NCBI RefSeq assembly: GCF_000317145.1
Contig: NC_019697.1
Coordinates: 5,096,886 to 5,160,885, forward strand
Direction of reading: 5' to 3'
DNA from: Chamaesiphon minutus PCC 6605
Lineage (GTDB): Bacteria > Cyanobacteriota > Cyanobacteriia > Cyanobacteriales > Chamaesiphonaceae
Length of the DNA stretch: 64,000 nucleotides
Position 1 is the stretch's first letter, and every line of letters begins with the position of its first letter. Below the pieces are notes generated by a model. That model was not told where the DNA came from and ran no database searches. It saw nothing but the letters and a program-made list of their open reading frames with translations. Below, in pieces: positions 28,707 through 38,000 of this stretch. A program made the translations under genes and the position numbers.

Positions 28707-29073
28707 TATTTAAAAAGCACACGCCAAATAGGTAAGAGGCTAGATTAGCCATTAAGGATATACTCATACCCGCTAGCCAGGAGTACTTCATCACCCATTT
28801 ATAGATCGAACCTTCGGCGATAACTACGGGGACTTCAAGTAATAATGCTAGATTGTTATATCGATCGTCTGACGATCTATCGCCATTGATAGTCGGTAAG
28901 AGATCGTTAAATACTTTCCATAAAATTGGATGAGTTATCAAGGTACTAGCCGCAGCAACGATCGCCAGCAGTCGCCATTCTAAATTGCGAAATTTACCCC
29001 AAGTACTCACGATCGTAGCCTCGATCGCGATCGAAATAAGTAGGGTAATAAATTCTAGTGAGTCGAATGACAT
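28693..29073 (-). CDS. Small membrane protein, unknown
   Basis: The 126-residue protein has four hydrophobic stretches: FITLLISIAIEATIV, LLAIVAAASTLITHPILW, LALLLEVPVVIAEGSIYKW and the C-terminal LMANLASYLFGVCFL. The ITHPILWKVF and EGSIYKW motifs are distinctive and may be conserved, but I do not recognise the family. It is convergent with the upstream membrane-protein gene (14-base overlap) and only about 40 bases downstream of the following minus-strand gene's stop, so the two may be co-transcribed. Confidence 0.6.
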   Translation of the reverse strand: MSFDSLEFITLLISIAIEATIVSTWGKFRNLEWRLLAIVAAASTLITHPILWKVFNDLLPTINGDRSSDDRYNNLALLLEVPVVIAEGSIYKWVMKYSWLAGMSISLMANLASYLFGVCFLNTTFD

Positions 29074-29115
29074 TATCGCTTTTTTATGCTAAACAGGGTT
29101 AATTTAGCTGTTCAC

Positions 29116-30129
29116 TTATTGAGGAGAGTTACGGTATGTTAGTGCCATTTTTTTGAACTTTGGTAAATATGTTTCTGCTTGTTTATCACCGACAATACCG
29201 ATAAGAACTACATATCCTCCGCGTTCGGGAAACAGCATGACCTGATATAATTTCAATGCTGACTTTGATTGTCGATCGCGACCGTTGGCAACTATTTCCC
29301 AACCGGATAAATTATCGATCGAGATCTTCTTAGTTGAAGTAACTCTGGTAATATCGGTTTGGGGATAATTTGACAATCGACGAGTTGCAAAAGATTTGCG
29401 ATCGACAACTGGCACGATCGCCACCGATGGGGTAACAATAAATAATGGATCGGTGGGATTTGTGAGGGGTAAATTACCATCTTTGGTAAATGCAGCTACT
29501 TTACCCAGTCCCGTTGCCGCAGCTACTGGAGTTAAACCTGCTACCTCTGTAATGCTAAAAGGCAATGAGGATGCAGCAGGTGGAGTGGAAGACGAGCTAG
29601 CAGTTACCGCTAGTAACGCTTGTTTGAGCGGCTCGCTGAATTTTGCCGTATTTTTATCTAAAAAAGTTGCCGTGACTAGGCTGGTGTTTTGCTCGTCGCC
29701 AAATACTAATACCCATTTTAGAAATTTTTCGCCATAAGCTGATTGAGAAATTTGCACCAATAATCCAGGCTGGTTATCGATTTTAATCGATTCTTTGGAG
29801 ATTAAAGATATGCCTCTAGTTGCTAAAGTATCTTTATTAAATCCTTTTGTTACGGCTGAAAATGGCCCCGGAATTTTCGTCAATACGATCGAAGAGTTGG
29901 TTTCAGTTTGCTCGAATCCATGAAATGCTGTCGCTTTTGTAAAGCCGCTCGGCTGGGGAAGTACTAATCCGACTTCGGGAAAAGTAACTAGGGTCTTCGG
30001 CTGTTGGGCTTGCAGCCACCGACTTTGAAATTGATTTCCGGTTGGACTAATTACAGTTTCTGCCATGCTTGAAATATGCGTGCCGATGAGCGACACGAGC
30101 GCGATCGCAATTGCTAACTGATATTTCAT
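29116..30129 (-). CDS. Secreted protein, unknown
   Basis: From the ATG at 30129 the 337-residue product starts with a signal peptide, MKYQLAIAIALVSLIGTHISSMA. The mature part has two similar-looking halves: one (about 30-165) around FPEVGLVLPQPSGFTKA and one (about 200-330) around KLYQVMLFPERGGYVVLIGI. Such a duplicated layout often marks PsbP-like or LpqN-like beta domains. The frame continues upstream to 30258 but those residues lack a signal sequence. No function is assigned. Confidence 0.7.
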   Translation of the reverse strand: MKYQLAIAIALVSLIGTHISSMAETVISPTGNQFQSRWLQAQQPKTLVTFPEVGLVLPQPSGFTKATAFHGFEQTETNSSIVLTKIPGPFSAVTKGFNKDTLATRGISLISKESIKIDNQPGLLVQISQSAYGEKFLKWVLVFGDEQNTSLVTATFLDKNTAKFSEPLKQALLAVTASSSSTPPAASSLPFSITEVAGLTPVAAATGLGKVAAFTKDGNLPLTNPTDPLFIVTPSVAIVPVVDRKSFATRRLSNYPQTDITRVTSTKKISIDNLSGWEIVANGRDRQSKSALKLYQVMLFPERGGYVVLIGIVGDKQAETYLPKFKKMALTYRNSPQ

Positions 30130-30626
30130 TGAAATAGGGGCAAAACTATTATTAACCCAGTATACGATCTGGCGGTGGCTTCGATCGAATCCAAAACTCC
30201 GGATGTATACATTCGAGCGAATCAATTGTGACATGTCATTCCTCAACCCCGCTAACAATCTGTAGGGGTGCCCCTTGTGGGTACCCGCTATCGATGCGGG
30301 GTAAGTACGAGGCCTTAACCCTACAGATTTTTGGTACGATTGACGATCGATCCTGTTAGGTATCGCATTACGCTCTCCCCAACCTACATCTGCTATCTCC
30401 GTTTCTGCACCGCCCTCAAATGAATTTGCGGTGCGCGCATCTCCTATCGGAGACGCTCGGCGAACGTCGGGAAACCTGACGGTTTGCGACTGAAATCACG
30501 CGGAGCTAACCTCCGCATGTGTTTCAGTCAAGACAGCGCAACAAGACAGGGGCTAAGAGCATAAGTCCATTGAAATGGACTGACGGAAATCTATTCCAAA
30601 ATTAACCAAAACTATCTATTTCCCTG
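30130..30626. other. Repeat-rich intergenic region
   Basis: About 500 bases between divergent genes. It contains words shared with the 7886 element (GCACCGCCCT near 30410, GTCCATTGAAATGGACTGAC near 30565) and a hairpin, CTGAAATCACGCGG...TTTCAG, near 30490-30530. A GGGGTGCCCCTTGTGGG palindromic word lies near 30265. No gene is supported. Confidence 0.5.
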
Positions 30627-31277
30627 ATGACTCAAATCGAAGCAAACAGTCCACTCGACATTATGTTCGTTCCCGCTCGCACCGATGCGCCGATAGGTAC
30701 GATCGTGGTGTTACATGGTTGGGGTGCCAATCATGACGATTTGGGCGAACTCGTACCATATTTTAAGCTACCGGAATATCAGTTTCTGTTTCCTAATGGT
30801 ATCTTCGACCACGAATATAGCGACGAGGGGAAGATGTGGTATTCATTTACAGGTGCGGGACAGTTAAACGATCGCAGCCTCACTCAGTTAGCTACTAGTC
30901 GTGAAGTTTTGACTGCCTGGATTCAGTCGCTTCCAGATAGCACGGGAATTCCGCTCGATCGCACTTGGATTGCGGGTTTCTCTCAGGGTGGGGCGATGAC
31001 ACTGGATATCGGCCTAGATTTGCCTGTAGCAGGTCTAATCGTGCTCAGTGGCTACTTACATCAAAATCGGCAACAGCCTCCTGCTGCGCCTTCTGTCCTC
31101 ATCATTCATGGCAGACAAGATGATGTCGTCCCGATTTCGGCGGCGCGCCAAGGGCGGGAAGTACTGACTCAGTGGGGAGTTAATGTCCGGTACCAAGAGT
31201 TTGACATGGGACACTCGATCGTACCAGAAGTTTTAGATGTAGTAAGAAATTTTGTTACGGATCGACCAACTTTATGA
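30627..31277 (+). CDS. Phospholipase/carboxylesterase-family hydrolase
   Basis: The 216-residue alpha/beta hydrolase has the nucleophile elbow GFSQGG (AGFSQGGAMTL) with Ser as nucleophile. The catalytic Asp is in GRQDDVVP and the His in DMGHSI. Oxyanion-hole sequence is VVLHGWGANHDD. This is the YpfH/acyl-protein thioesterase-like family acting on short-chain esters. It is cytoplasmic, with no signal peptide. The natural substrate is unknown. Confidence 0.9.
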   Translation: MTQIEANSPLDIMFVPARTDAPIGTIVVLHGWGANHDDLGELVPYFKLPEYQFLFPNGIFDHEYSDEGKMWYSFTGAGQLNDRSLTQLATSREVLTAWIQSLPDSTGIPLDRTWIAGFSQGGAMTLDIGLDLPVAGLIVLSGYLHQNRQQPPAAPSVLIIHGRQDDVVPISAARQGREVLTQWGVNVRYQEFDMGHSIVPEVLDVVRNFVTDRPTL

Positions 31278-31381
31278 ACAATTTTGTTAATCCGGACTCG
31301 ATCGATGGGTAATAATAACTAATAAGGCTAAGATTAAAGATAACTACCGAACTTTACCCAAATTGCGAGGAGGTTTTACCT

Positions 31382-31597
31382 ATGACCGCGATCGAGATGT
31401 CCAAACGGAATCATATCCCCAATTTGACGACAGAAGAAGTAGAAGAACTAGCACTGCGATTGGAAAGCGATGATTATCGCAATCCTTTTGATGGATTGCA
31501 AGACTGGCATTTCTTGCGAGCGATCGCTTTTCAGCGTCCAGAGTTAGTGGAACCATACATTCATTTGCTCGATTTAGAAGCATATGATGAAGCTTAA
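31382..31597 (+). CDS. DUF2555 protein
   Basis: The 71-residue acidic protein, with core LTTEEVEELALRLESDDYRN and PFDGLQDWHFLRAIAFQRPELVEPY, matches the cyanobacterial DUF2555 family. A strong ribosome-binding site, GAGGAGG, precedes the ATG. Function is unknown; the conserved Trp-His-Leu-Arg helix may bind a partner. It stands between the esterase gene and a MITE-like repeat. Confidence 0.85.
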   Translation: MTAIEMSKRNHIPNLTTEEVEELALRLESDDYRNPFDGLQDWHFLRAIAFQRPELVEPYIHLLDLEAYDEA

Positions 31598-31676
31598 TCT
31601 AGCGTCTATAAATAATAGGATTTAGGCAAGCAGACATCTGTAGGGGCAGTGCCTCATGCCTTCATCTCATCAAAAT

Positions 31677-31795
31677 GTAGGGTGGGCACCGCCCACCATC
31701 TCCACTCGCACGGATATGGCGACTAGGAAAGCAAAAATACCTGAATTTTCTAGTTAGACATAAAACTATAGATTGATGGGCAATGCCCACCCTAC
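31677..31795. repeat. MITE-like element with 11-bp inverted ends
   Basis: GTAGGGTGGGC (31677-31687) is inverted as GCCCACCCTAC (31785-31795) around 97 noncoding bases. Each end lies within a larger palindrome (GGTGGGCACCGCCCACC; GGGCAATGCCCA). A single related end, GTAGGGTGGGC, is at 36298-36308 upstream of ctaD. No duplication of flanks was identified. Confidence 0.6.
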
Positions 31796-31817
31796 TAAAT
31801 TCTGAATTTTCTCATAC

Positions 31818-33005
31818 ATGAAAGTTTTAATTGGCATTGGGGGTGGGATTGCCGCATATAAAGTATGTGAAATAATTTCCAGTTTATTTAAGACTGGAAT
31901 CGAACTCAAAGTTATCCTCACAGCAGGTGGCGAGCAATTTATTACACCATTGACGGTAGCAACATTATCCCGTCATCCGGCGTATACGGATCGCGATTTT
32001 TGGCAACCGCTCCATCACCGTCCGCTGCATATCGAATTGGGTGAATGGGCAGATTTATTAGTAATTGCGCCGCTGACGGCAAATACTTTAGGCAAACTCG
32101 CGCAGGGATTAGCCGATAATTTATTAACTAATACAGTTTTAGCTTCTACTTGTCCGATATTACTCGCTCCTGCCATGAATACAGAAATGTGGAATCAAGT
32201 GGCGGTGCAGCGAAATTGGCAACTATTAGGTCAAGATCCTCGCTATCATGTGGCTGGAGCTGGCGTAGGCTTGCTGGCTTGCGATCGCGTCGGCATGGGC
32301 AGAATGGCGGAGCCTGAAGAGATCCTACCCTACATTCATTCTTTGCTACATACTGGCGGCAAGCGCGATCTCACGGGTAAACGAGTGCTCGTCAGTACGG
32401 GAGGAACGCGCGAATTTTTCGATCCCGTTCGCTTTATCGGCAACCCTGCCACTGGCAAAATGGGACTCGCGCTGGCGCAAGCCGCAGCACATCGCGGCGG
32501 GATCGTTACTTTAGTTCATAGTACGCTGCCAGATGTGGCAATCGATCGGCGCATTCAGCTAATACAGGCGATCGATAGTGCCATGATGCAGCAGCAGATG
32601 GTGGCACATTTTGCGACAGCAGATCTAGTGCTGATGTCAGCCGCAGTTGCCGATGTGAAGCCTGCTCATTATAGCGACCAAAAATTACCAAAAAAACTCC
32701 TGCCTACCAATCTGGAATTAGCTCCAGTCCCAGATATTATTGCCGAGTTGAGTAAGTTAAAACAACCTCATCAAAAACTAATCGGATTTGCCGCGCAGAC
32801 TGGTGATATTATCACCCCCGCACTAGAGAAATTACAGCGCAAAAATTTGGACGCGATCGTTACTAATCCAGTAGACTTACCAGATAGTGGCTTTGGCAGC
32901 GATCGCAATCAAGCAGTTATGCTCAAACGCAGCGGCGATCGGCTCGATATTTCCCCCTGCGCTAAACTAGAGATGGCGCATCAAATTCTCGACGGCATCT
33001 TTTAA
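31818..33005 (+). CDS. coaBC: Bifunctional phosphopantothenoylcysteine decarboxylase / synthetase
   Basis: The 395-residue fusion makes two steps of coenzyme A synthesis. The N-terminal flavodoxin-like CoaC half starts [19 protein letters not shown] and includes [18 protein letters not shown], the PAMNTEMW motif and the substrate-clamp [18 protein letters not shown]. The C-terminal CoaB half starts [23 protein letters not shown] and has the [10 protein letters not shown] and IGFAAQT motifs. Terminator-like sequence follows at 33041. Confidence 0.95.
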   Translation: MKVLIGIGGGIAAYKVCEIISSLFKTGIELKVILTAGGEQFITPLTVATLSRHPAYTDRDFWQPLHHRPLHIELGEWADLLVIAPLTANTLGKLAQGLADNLLTNTVLASTCPILLAPAMNTEMWNQVAVQRNWQLLGQDPRYHVAGAGVGLLACDRVGMGRMAEPEEILPYIHSLLHTGGKRDLTGKRVLVSTGGTREFFDPVRFIGNPATGKMGLALAQAAAHRGGIVTLVHSTLPDVAIDRRIQLIQAIDSAMMQQQMVAHFATADLVLMSAAVADVKPAHYSDQKLPKKLLPTNLELAPVPDIIAELSKLKQPHQKLIGFAAQTGDIITPALEKLQRKNLDAIVTNPVDLPDSGFGSDRNQAVMLKRSGDRLDISPCAKLEMAHQILDGIF

Positions 33006-33040
33006 AAGTGGCTGTTAAATCTCTAACAATATCCATGTCG

Positions 33041-33088
33041 AGCGGCGCGCGTGCTTCATTAGTAATGAAGTATGACGCGCTAATTTTT
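33041..33088 (+). terminator. Terminator after coaBC
   Basis: GCTTCATTA and TAATGAAGT pair around one base, extended by outer AGCG/CGCG bases, followed by AATTTTT, 35 bases past the stop. Confidence 0.6.
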
Positions 33089-33147
33089 AACGTTGATGAC
33101 TACTCCGATCGATCGCGAGACGATTGACAACACTCCGCAGGCAAGTT

Positions 33148-33642
33148 ATGTCCGATCCAGCACTACAAATAATTTTCACTCGATTATCGCGCGATCTAGC
33201 TAGAGATACGCTCATCCAAACAACTACTAACGAACTCCGAACCGCACTCACTGCCGATCGAGTGGTTTTGTACTATTTTTACTATAAATGGTCGGGACGA
33301 GTCACTTTTGAGTCATTGAGCGATCGTCAATTTTCGATTTTGGGTTCGACTGGACCCGATGGCTGTTTTAATGGTGAGTACGCCAAACTCTATGAAGAGG
33401 GTAGGGTGCGGGCGATTCCTGATATCGAGTCAGAACCGATTGCACCTTGTCATCGCGAGCATCTCCAACAGCTCCAAGTCAAAGCCAATCTCGTGGTACC
33501 TATTGTCATCGATCGCGGCTTGTGGGGATTATTGGTAGCTCATCATTGCCGCTCTATCTATCATTGGAGTGCCGAGGAGATCGTACTGATGCAAACAGCC
33601 GCTAGTAAGCTAGCCATAGTACCGAGTATTTATCATAGCTAA
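33148..33642 (+). CDS. GAF domain protein
   Basis: A single GAF domain of 164 residues from the ATG at 33148 (a TTG at 33124 is possible). It shows the GAF strand-helix pattern: helix DTLIQTTTNELRTALTADRVVLYYF, then the middle with RVRAIPDIESEPIAPCHREHLQQLQVKANLVVPI and the end GLWGLLVAHHCRSIYHWSAEEIVLMQTAASKLA. The Cys-His (PCHREHL) is at the position of the bilin-binding Cys of phytochrome/CBCR GAF domains. It could be a small bilin sensor, as in cyanobacteriochromes, although no DXCF motif is present. There is no output domain, so it would need a partner. Confidence 0.8.
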   Translation: MSDPALQIIFTRLSRDLARDTLIQTTTNELRTALTADRVVLYYFYYKWSGRVTFESLSDRQFSILGSTGPDGCFNGEYAKLYEEGRVRAIPDIESEPIAPCHREHLQQLQVKANLVVPIVIDRGLWGLLVAHHCRSIYHWSAEEIVLMQTAASKLAIVPSIYHS

Positions 33643-33761
33643 CGTCAATTCTGATTAAATAATCAACAGCGAATTGATGGCATGGCGACTGAAGTTCAAT
33701 TGAATCTAGTGTCGATCGATACGATGGAAGAGAATCCAGCAATGCCTCAATCAAACACAAA

Positions 33762-33786
33762 ATCGCGGGACTTAATACCCCGCGAT
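33762..33786 (-). terminator. Terminator of ctaE
   Basis: ATCGCGGG (33762-33769) pairs perfectly with CCCGCGAT (33779-33786) around a 9-base loop. On the minus strand a TTTTGTGTTT tract follows, about 25 bases past the ctaE stop. Confidence 0.75.
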
Positions 33787-33811
33787 CGTATATTTTCAGA
33801 AATTGAGATCT

Positions 33812-34426
33812 TCAAATTAGATATAACAGAATAAACAAGATAATCCAAATTACATCGACAAAGTGCCAATAGATTTCGGCAGCTTCGACACCGAAATGAT
33901 TGTTGGTACCGTAATGTTTGGGTTTCATCGATCGCCATAGTACCGATAAAATCAACAGTACGCCGACGGTAACGTGCAAGCCGTGAAAGCCAGTCAAAAT
34001 ATAGAAAGTACTGGCAAACAAATTAGTCCGCAGTCCAAATCCTAGATGGCTATATTCATACAACTGTCCGCCTAAAAAAACAATGCCCATTAAGGCAGTA
34101 AGTCCAAACCACAATTGCAAACCTTTAACGTCATTTTTTTTGATTGCGGTATCGGCTTGATGGATGACTAAGCTACTAGCAATCAGGATGACTGTATTTA
34201 TCCCAGGCAGCAGTAATTCGAGCTTGGGCGTGCCCGCTGGCGGCCATTCTGGTGCCATCGCCCGAAATGCTCCATAAGCGACAAATAGACCCAGGAAAAT
34301 CATGCCTTCTGCGACGAGAAAGACGATTAGCCCAAAGATCCGAAAGTCGGGATGCGCTTCGTGATGGCTATCATGGGTCGCGCTTTCAATATTAATTTGC
34401 GTTTGGTCGGAAATAGATCCTTGCAT
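33812..34426 (-). CDS. ctaE: Cytochrome c oxidase subunit III
   Basis: The 204-residue membrane protein shows the subunit III core: FGLIVFLVAEGMIFLGLFVAYGAFR, GFHGLHVTVGVLLIL, and the C-terminal FGVEAAEIYWHFVDVIWIILFILLYLI. The Glu in AEGMIF and the HGLHV motif are conserved in oxidase III. It completes the ctaC-ctaD-ctaE operon of the aa3-type terminal oxidase in thylakoid and plasma membranes. A GGGATAG repeat separates it from ctaD. Confidence 0.95.
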   Translation of the reverse strand: MQGSISDQTQINIESATHDSHHEAHPDFRIFGLIVFLVAEGMIFLGLFVAYGAFRAMAPEWPPAGTPKLELLLPGINTVILIASSLVIHQADTAIKKNDVKGLQLWFGLTALMGIVFLGGQLYEYSHLGFGLRTNLFASTFYILTGFHGLHVTVGVLLILSVLWRSMKPKHYGTNNHFGVEAAEIYWHFVDVIWIILFILLYLI

Positions 34427-34429
34427 GTT

Positions 34430-34466
34430 AGGGGATAGGGGATAGGGGATAGGGGATAGGGGATAA
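34430..34466. repeat. GGGATAG heptanucleotide repeat
   Basis: About five perfect tandem copies of GGGGATA lie between ctaD and ctaE. Confidence 0.85.
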
Positions 34467-34542
34467 ACCTATATATCCAAGTGGAGTAGCTAAGTAGATG
34501 GTAGACATTACCCACCATCTACTCGCTAGGCAGTATTAATAA

Positions 34543-36198
34543 CTAAACATTGGTAAATACCTTGGGTGGTTCTTCAACTCGCTCGGTATCCCCATAATCG
34601 TAAGGGCCTGTCGTTAGTACTGGTAAAACTTCAAAGTTCTCGATTTCTGGTGGTGAAGTAGTTTGCCACTCTAGAGTCAGAGCATTCCAAGGATTATTAC
34701 CAGCTTTCTCGCCTTTGTATGCACACCAAATTGCGTTGACCAAGAAGGGTACAGTGGAGATTGCCAGCACGTAACTACCGTAGGTACAGATTTGATTCAA
34801 ACCTTGGAATTCGGGCGCGTACATGGCAATCCGGCGCGGCATCCCTTGCAAGCCGAGGATGTGCATAGGCAAGAAGGTAACGTTAAAACCGATATAAGTA
34901 AGGGCGAAGTGAATTTTACCCCAAGTATCGTTGATATGGCGTCCGGTGACTTTAGGGAACCAGTGATAGATGCCCGTGTAAATGCCGAAGACGCTACCAC
35001 CGAATAAGACGTAGTGCAAGTGAGCGACGACGAAATAGGTATCGTGAACGTGGATATCAAATGGAACTGCGGCCAGCATGACTCCGGTAATCCCACCGAT
35101 AACGAAGGTGGAGATAAAGCCCATCGCGAACAGCATCGGCGTATTGAGCGTGATTTTACCGCCCCACATCGTTGCCAACCAACCAAAGATTTTAATCCCT
35201 GTCGGTACGGCAATTACCATGGTGGTGATCATGAAAAACATCCGCAACCAGGGCGGCGTACCGCTGGTAAACATGTGGTGCGCCCAGACAATCAAGCCCA
35301 AAAAGCTAATTGCCATACTAGAATACGCGATCGCGCCGTAACCGAAAACAGGTTTGCGACAATGCACGGGAATTACTTCCGAAATCACCCCAAAGAAGGG
35401 TAATACCATGATGTATACCGCAGGGTGTGAGTAGAACCAGAACATGTGCTGGTAAACTACTGGCTCGCCGCCACCTGTCGGATTGAAAAAGGAGGTGCCA
35501 GCCAGGAGGTCGAAGGATAATAAAATCAGCGCGCCAGCGAGTACAGGCGTCGCAATTATCATCAATGCCGAAGTTGCCAACATCGCCCAACAAAATAAGG
35601 GCATTTGCATCATGGCCATGCTAGGAATGCGCATCTTCAGAATCGTGGTGAAGAAATTAATCCCCCCCAAAATCGAAGAAGTTCCGAGCAGTAACAGACT
35701 CATAATCCAAATTCCTTCGCCTACTTTACCTGTCAGTAAACTCAGCGGTGGATATGAAGTCCAACCAGCTTGGGCTGGTCCTAAAAAGAAGCTAGCAATC
35801 AACAATAAACCTGTCGGTGGAATAATCCAAAAGGCTACGGCATTGAGCTTGGGAAATGCCATATCGCGTGCGCCAATCATTAGCGGCAATAGATAGTTGG
35901 CAAATGCACCCGTTCCGGCTGGTACGATCCACAGGAAGATCATGATCGTCCCGTGCATGGTGAACATACTATTATAAGTAGCAGGATCGACTAAATCTGG
36001 GTCGGGAGTAGCTAGTTCTGTCCGAATTGCTTCGGCTAACAAACCACCGATAATATAGAAGATAAAGCCAGTGACAAAGTACTGGATACCAATCACTTTG
36101 TGATCGGTACTAAATGTAAAATAATCTTGCCATCTGCGCGGATTATGAACTACATCATCCTCGGCTGGCTGGGTGGGAATTGATAATTCTGCTGTCAT
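34543..36198 (-). CDS. ctaD: Cytochrome c oxidase subunit I
   Basis: The 551-residue catalytic subunit carries 12 helices with the heme and CuB ligands: MHGTIMIFLWIVPAG (heme a His), FWFYSHPAVYIMVLPFFGVISEVI (CuB His and Tyr loop), WAHHMFTSG (CuB His pair) and VHDTYFVVAHLHYVLFGG (heme a/a3 His pair). The F(W)FYSHPAVYIMVLP sequence identifies an A-type haem-copper oxidase. It reduces O2 in the respiratory chain. Part of a ctaCDE operon. Confidence 0.97.
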   Translation of the reverse strand: MTAELSIPTQPAEDDVVHNPRRWQDYFTFSTDHKVIGIQYFVTGFIFYIIGGLLAEAIRTELATPDPDLVDPATYNSMFTMHGTIMIFLWIVPAGTGAFANYLLPLMIGARDMAFPKLNAVAFWIIPPTGLLLIASFFLGPAQAGWTSYPPLSLLTGKVGEGIWIMSLLLLGTSSILGGINFFTTILKMRIPSMAMMQMPLFCWAMLATSALMIIATPVLAGALILLSFDLLAGTSFFNPTGGGEPVVYQHMFWFYSHPAVYIMVLPFFGVISEVIPVHCRKPVFGYGAIAYSSMAISFLGLIVWAHHMFTSGTPPWLRMFFMITTMVIAVPTGIKIFGWLATMWGGKITLNTPMLFAMGFISTFVIGGITGVMLAAVPFDIHVHDTYFVVAHLHYVLFGGSVFGIYTGIYHWFPKVTGRHINDTWGKIHFALTYIGFNVTFLPMHILGLQGMPRRIAMYAPEFQGLNQICTYGSYVLAISTVPFLVNAIWCAYKGEKAGNNPWNALTLEWQTTSPPEIENFEVLPVLTTGPYDYGDTERVEEPPKVFTNV

Positions 36199-36202
36199 CG
36201 TC

Positions 36203-36230
36203 TAGGGATGGGGATAGGGGATAGGGAATA
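36203..36230. repeat. GGGATAG-type repeat between ctaC and ctaD
   Basis: A short run, GGGATGGGGATAGGGGATAGGG, lies just upstream of ctaD. A single MITE-like end (36298) follows further upstream. Confidence 0.7.
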
Positions 36231-36406
36231 GACCCGTAGATCTATCTGGAGTAACGTGTCGGGTGAGCCATTCCCACCAGTACAGTGAAAATAGCGTGTA
36301 GGGTGGGCAGTGCCCACCAACTAATCGTTCCAGAGCCATTAGGATGGCAGTTTCCACCAGCTAAGTTTGCTGTGTGTACGTATTTACTCACTCAACCTAG
36401 TAATTG

Positions 36407-37438
36407 CTATTTGGTGGCAGAGGCGATCGAGGACATATTCATGTCATGGTGAAGGTGGTTTATCATTTCTGGCTGTACTCCCATTTCTTTAGCATAAGGA
36501 GCTAAGTATTTACCAGCAGACATATTTGCCGGATTCATGGCAATTGTCTGTTTGACGATGTCTGCTTGTGCTTGGGTTGATTGTTGCTGGCTAGCAATCC
36601 AGGCGTCATACTCTTCGGGAGTATGTACGACCATCTGCGTTACCATCGAACCATGATAGCCACCACAGAGTTCGGCACAGCGGAGGGGATAGGTACCAAC
36701 TTTGTTGCTAGTAAAGCGCAGCTCGGTCTGAGTACCAGGAATTACGTCCTGTTTGAGTCGCAATTGGGGAATCCAGACAGCGTGGATCACGTCTTGAGCG
36801 TTCATATTCAGTTGAACTTCTTTACCCACGGGGATATGTAGTTCGCCCGAAGTGATATTTGCATCGGGATAGGTAAAGATCCAGGCGTATTGGAGTCCGA
36901 GGACGTTGACATTGACAGCAGCAGGCTTACCTTGATTTGCGGGAGAAGCACCGACACCAATTGCGGCTATCAGCTTGCTAGCATCCGGCATACCAGCCAT
37001 GCTTGCATCCATAGTTGCTGCCATCGCACTACCTTTACCGCTAGGCATACTGTGCATCGCATGGGCACCATTGGCTTCAGGATCGAAACCACCCATTTCA
37101 TTATAAATTTCAAAACTATAAATCGAAATCCATAAGACGATCGCGGCAGGAATTGCCGTCCAGAGTATTTCTAATGGTACGTTACCTTCGATCGCAGCTC
37201 CATCGCCGAGTTCGCCAGGTCTGCGCCGAAACTTGATGGCAGAATATACCAATACTCCTTGAACTAGCAAAAATAGCCCGACGGAAATGGTCATCATGGC
37301 ATTGAACAAGCCATCGATGTGCGCGGCTTCTTCGGAAGCAGCTACAGGCATCAGTCCGTGATTCTGTCCATACCAGAGACTAACTAAGGTTAGTCCTATA
37401 CCCAGCAGGAGCGTAATGATTGAGCTAGGAATATTCAT
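36407..37438 (-). CDS. ctaC: Cytochrome c oxidase subunit II
   Basis: The 343-residue protein has two N-terminal membrane helices (about 8-25 and 50-70, plus a third hydrophobic piece around 90-110) and a periplasmic CuA domain. The CuA ligands are H219, C254, E256, C258, H262 and M265. The intervening loop at 120-170 is rich in Met and His (AHAMHSMPSGKGSAMAATMD), longer than in most homologues. It receives electrons from cytochrome c6 or plastocyanin. First gene of ctaCDE. Confidence 0.96.
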   Translation of the reverse strand: MNIPSSIITLLLGIGLTLVSLWYGQNHGLMPVAASEEAAHIDGLFNAMMTISVGLFLLVQGVLVYSAIKFRRRPGELGDGAAIEGNVPLEILWTAIPAAIVLWISIYSFEIYNEMGGFDPEANGAHAMHSMPSGKGSAMAATMDASMAGMPDASKLIAAIGVGASPANQGKPAAVNVNVLGLQYAWIFTYPDANITSGELHIPVGKEVQLNMNAQDVIHAVWIPQLRLKQDVIPGTQTELRFTSNKVGTYPLRCAELCGGYHGSMVTQMVVHTPEEYDAWIASQQQSTQAQADIVKQTIAMNPANMSAGKYLAPYAKEMGVQPEMINHLHHDMNMSSIASATK

Positions 37439-38000
37439 CGATTATTTTGAGGATGGAAAGGTGGTGGAATCGGGAGCGTAACTTGGTTCGCTCGATCTTT
37501 GAGATCGAGACTATGTCAGCTTGTGGGATCGAATCGAAATTCTCGATTCTGTCAATGAAGTGGCGCAGTGCCGATCGAACCAGGTGTTAAGGGTTTTTAA
37601 GATTAAAAATTTAGTATAGATACTTATGATAATGGCGATCTGAAAGTGCGGGCAGTTACGTTTACCACCTTTACTAAGGTACCGTAGGCAATTAGAGCGA
37701 TCGGTACTTATTTGCATTTCTTCAGATTTTCTTTGGGATCTGGCAAAGTCATCATCTCAGTAATAAATGTTTAAGATTTTTAGTCCCACAGATCTTTAAC
37801 ACTTTCTTTGGGATCTAACTGTTTTGCGAACCAAATTGGCTCAGAGACTAGGTTTGCTCTATTGAATAGTAGTATTTACCCGATCGAACTCGCGGTTAAC
37901 ACCCTCGCAGCCACTAGGTATTAATGCTAGGTTTGAGATCGATCTAGCTAGTCTAGCCAACAGTAGTTCAAATAGGCAAGTAACTCGGCGATTGTCAATT
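37439..38000. promoter_or_regulatory. Divergent ctaC-ctaA control region with a direct repeat
   Basis: About 560 bases upstream of both divergent oxidase units. TTTCTTTGGGATCT occurs twice, at 37728-37741 and 37803-37816, 75 bases apart in the same direction. No gene is visible. The paired 14-mer is a candidate regulator site, not a proven one. Confidence 0.4.
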
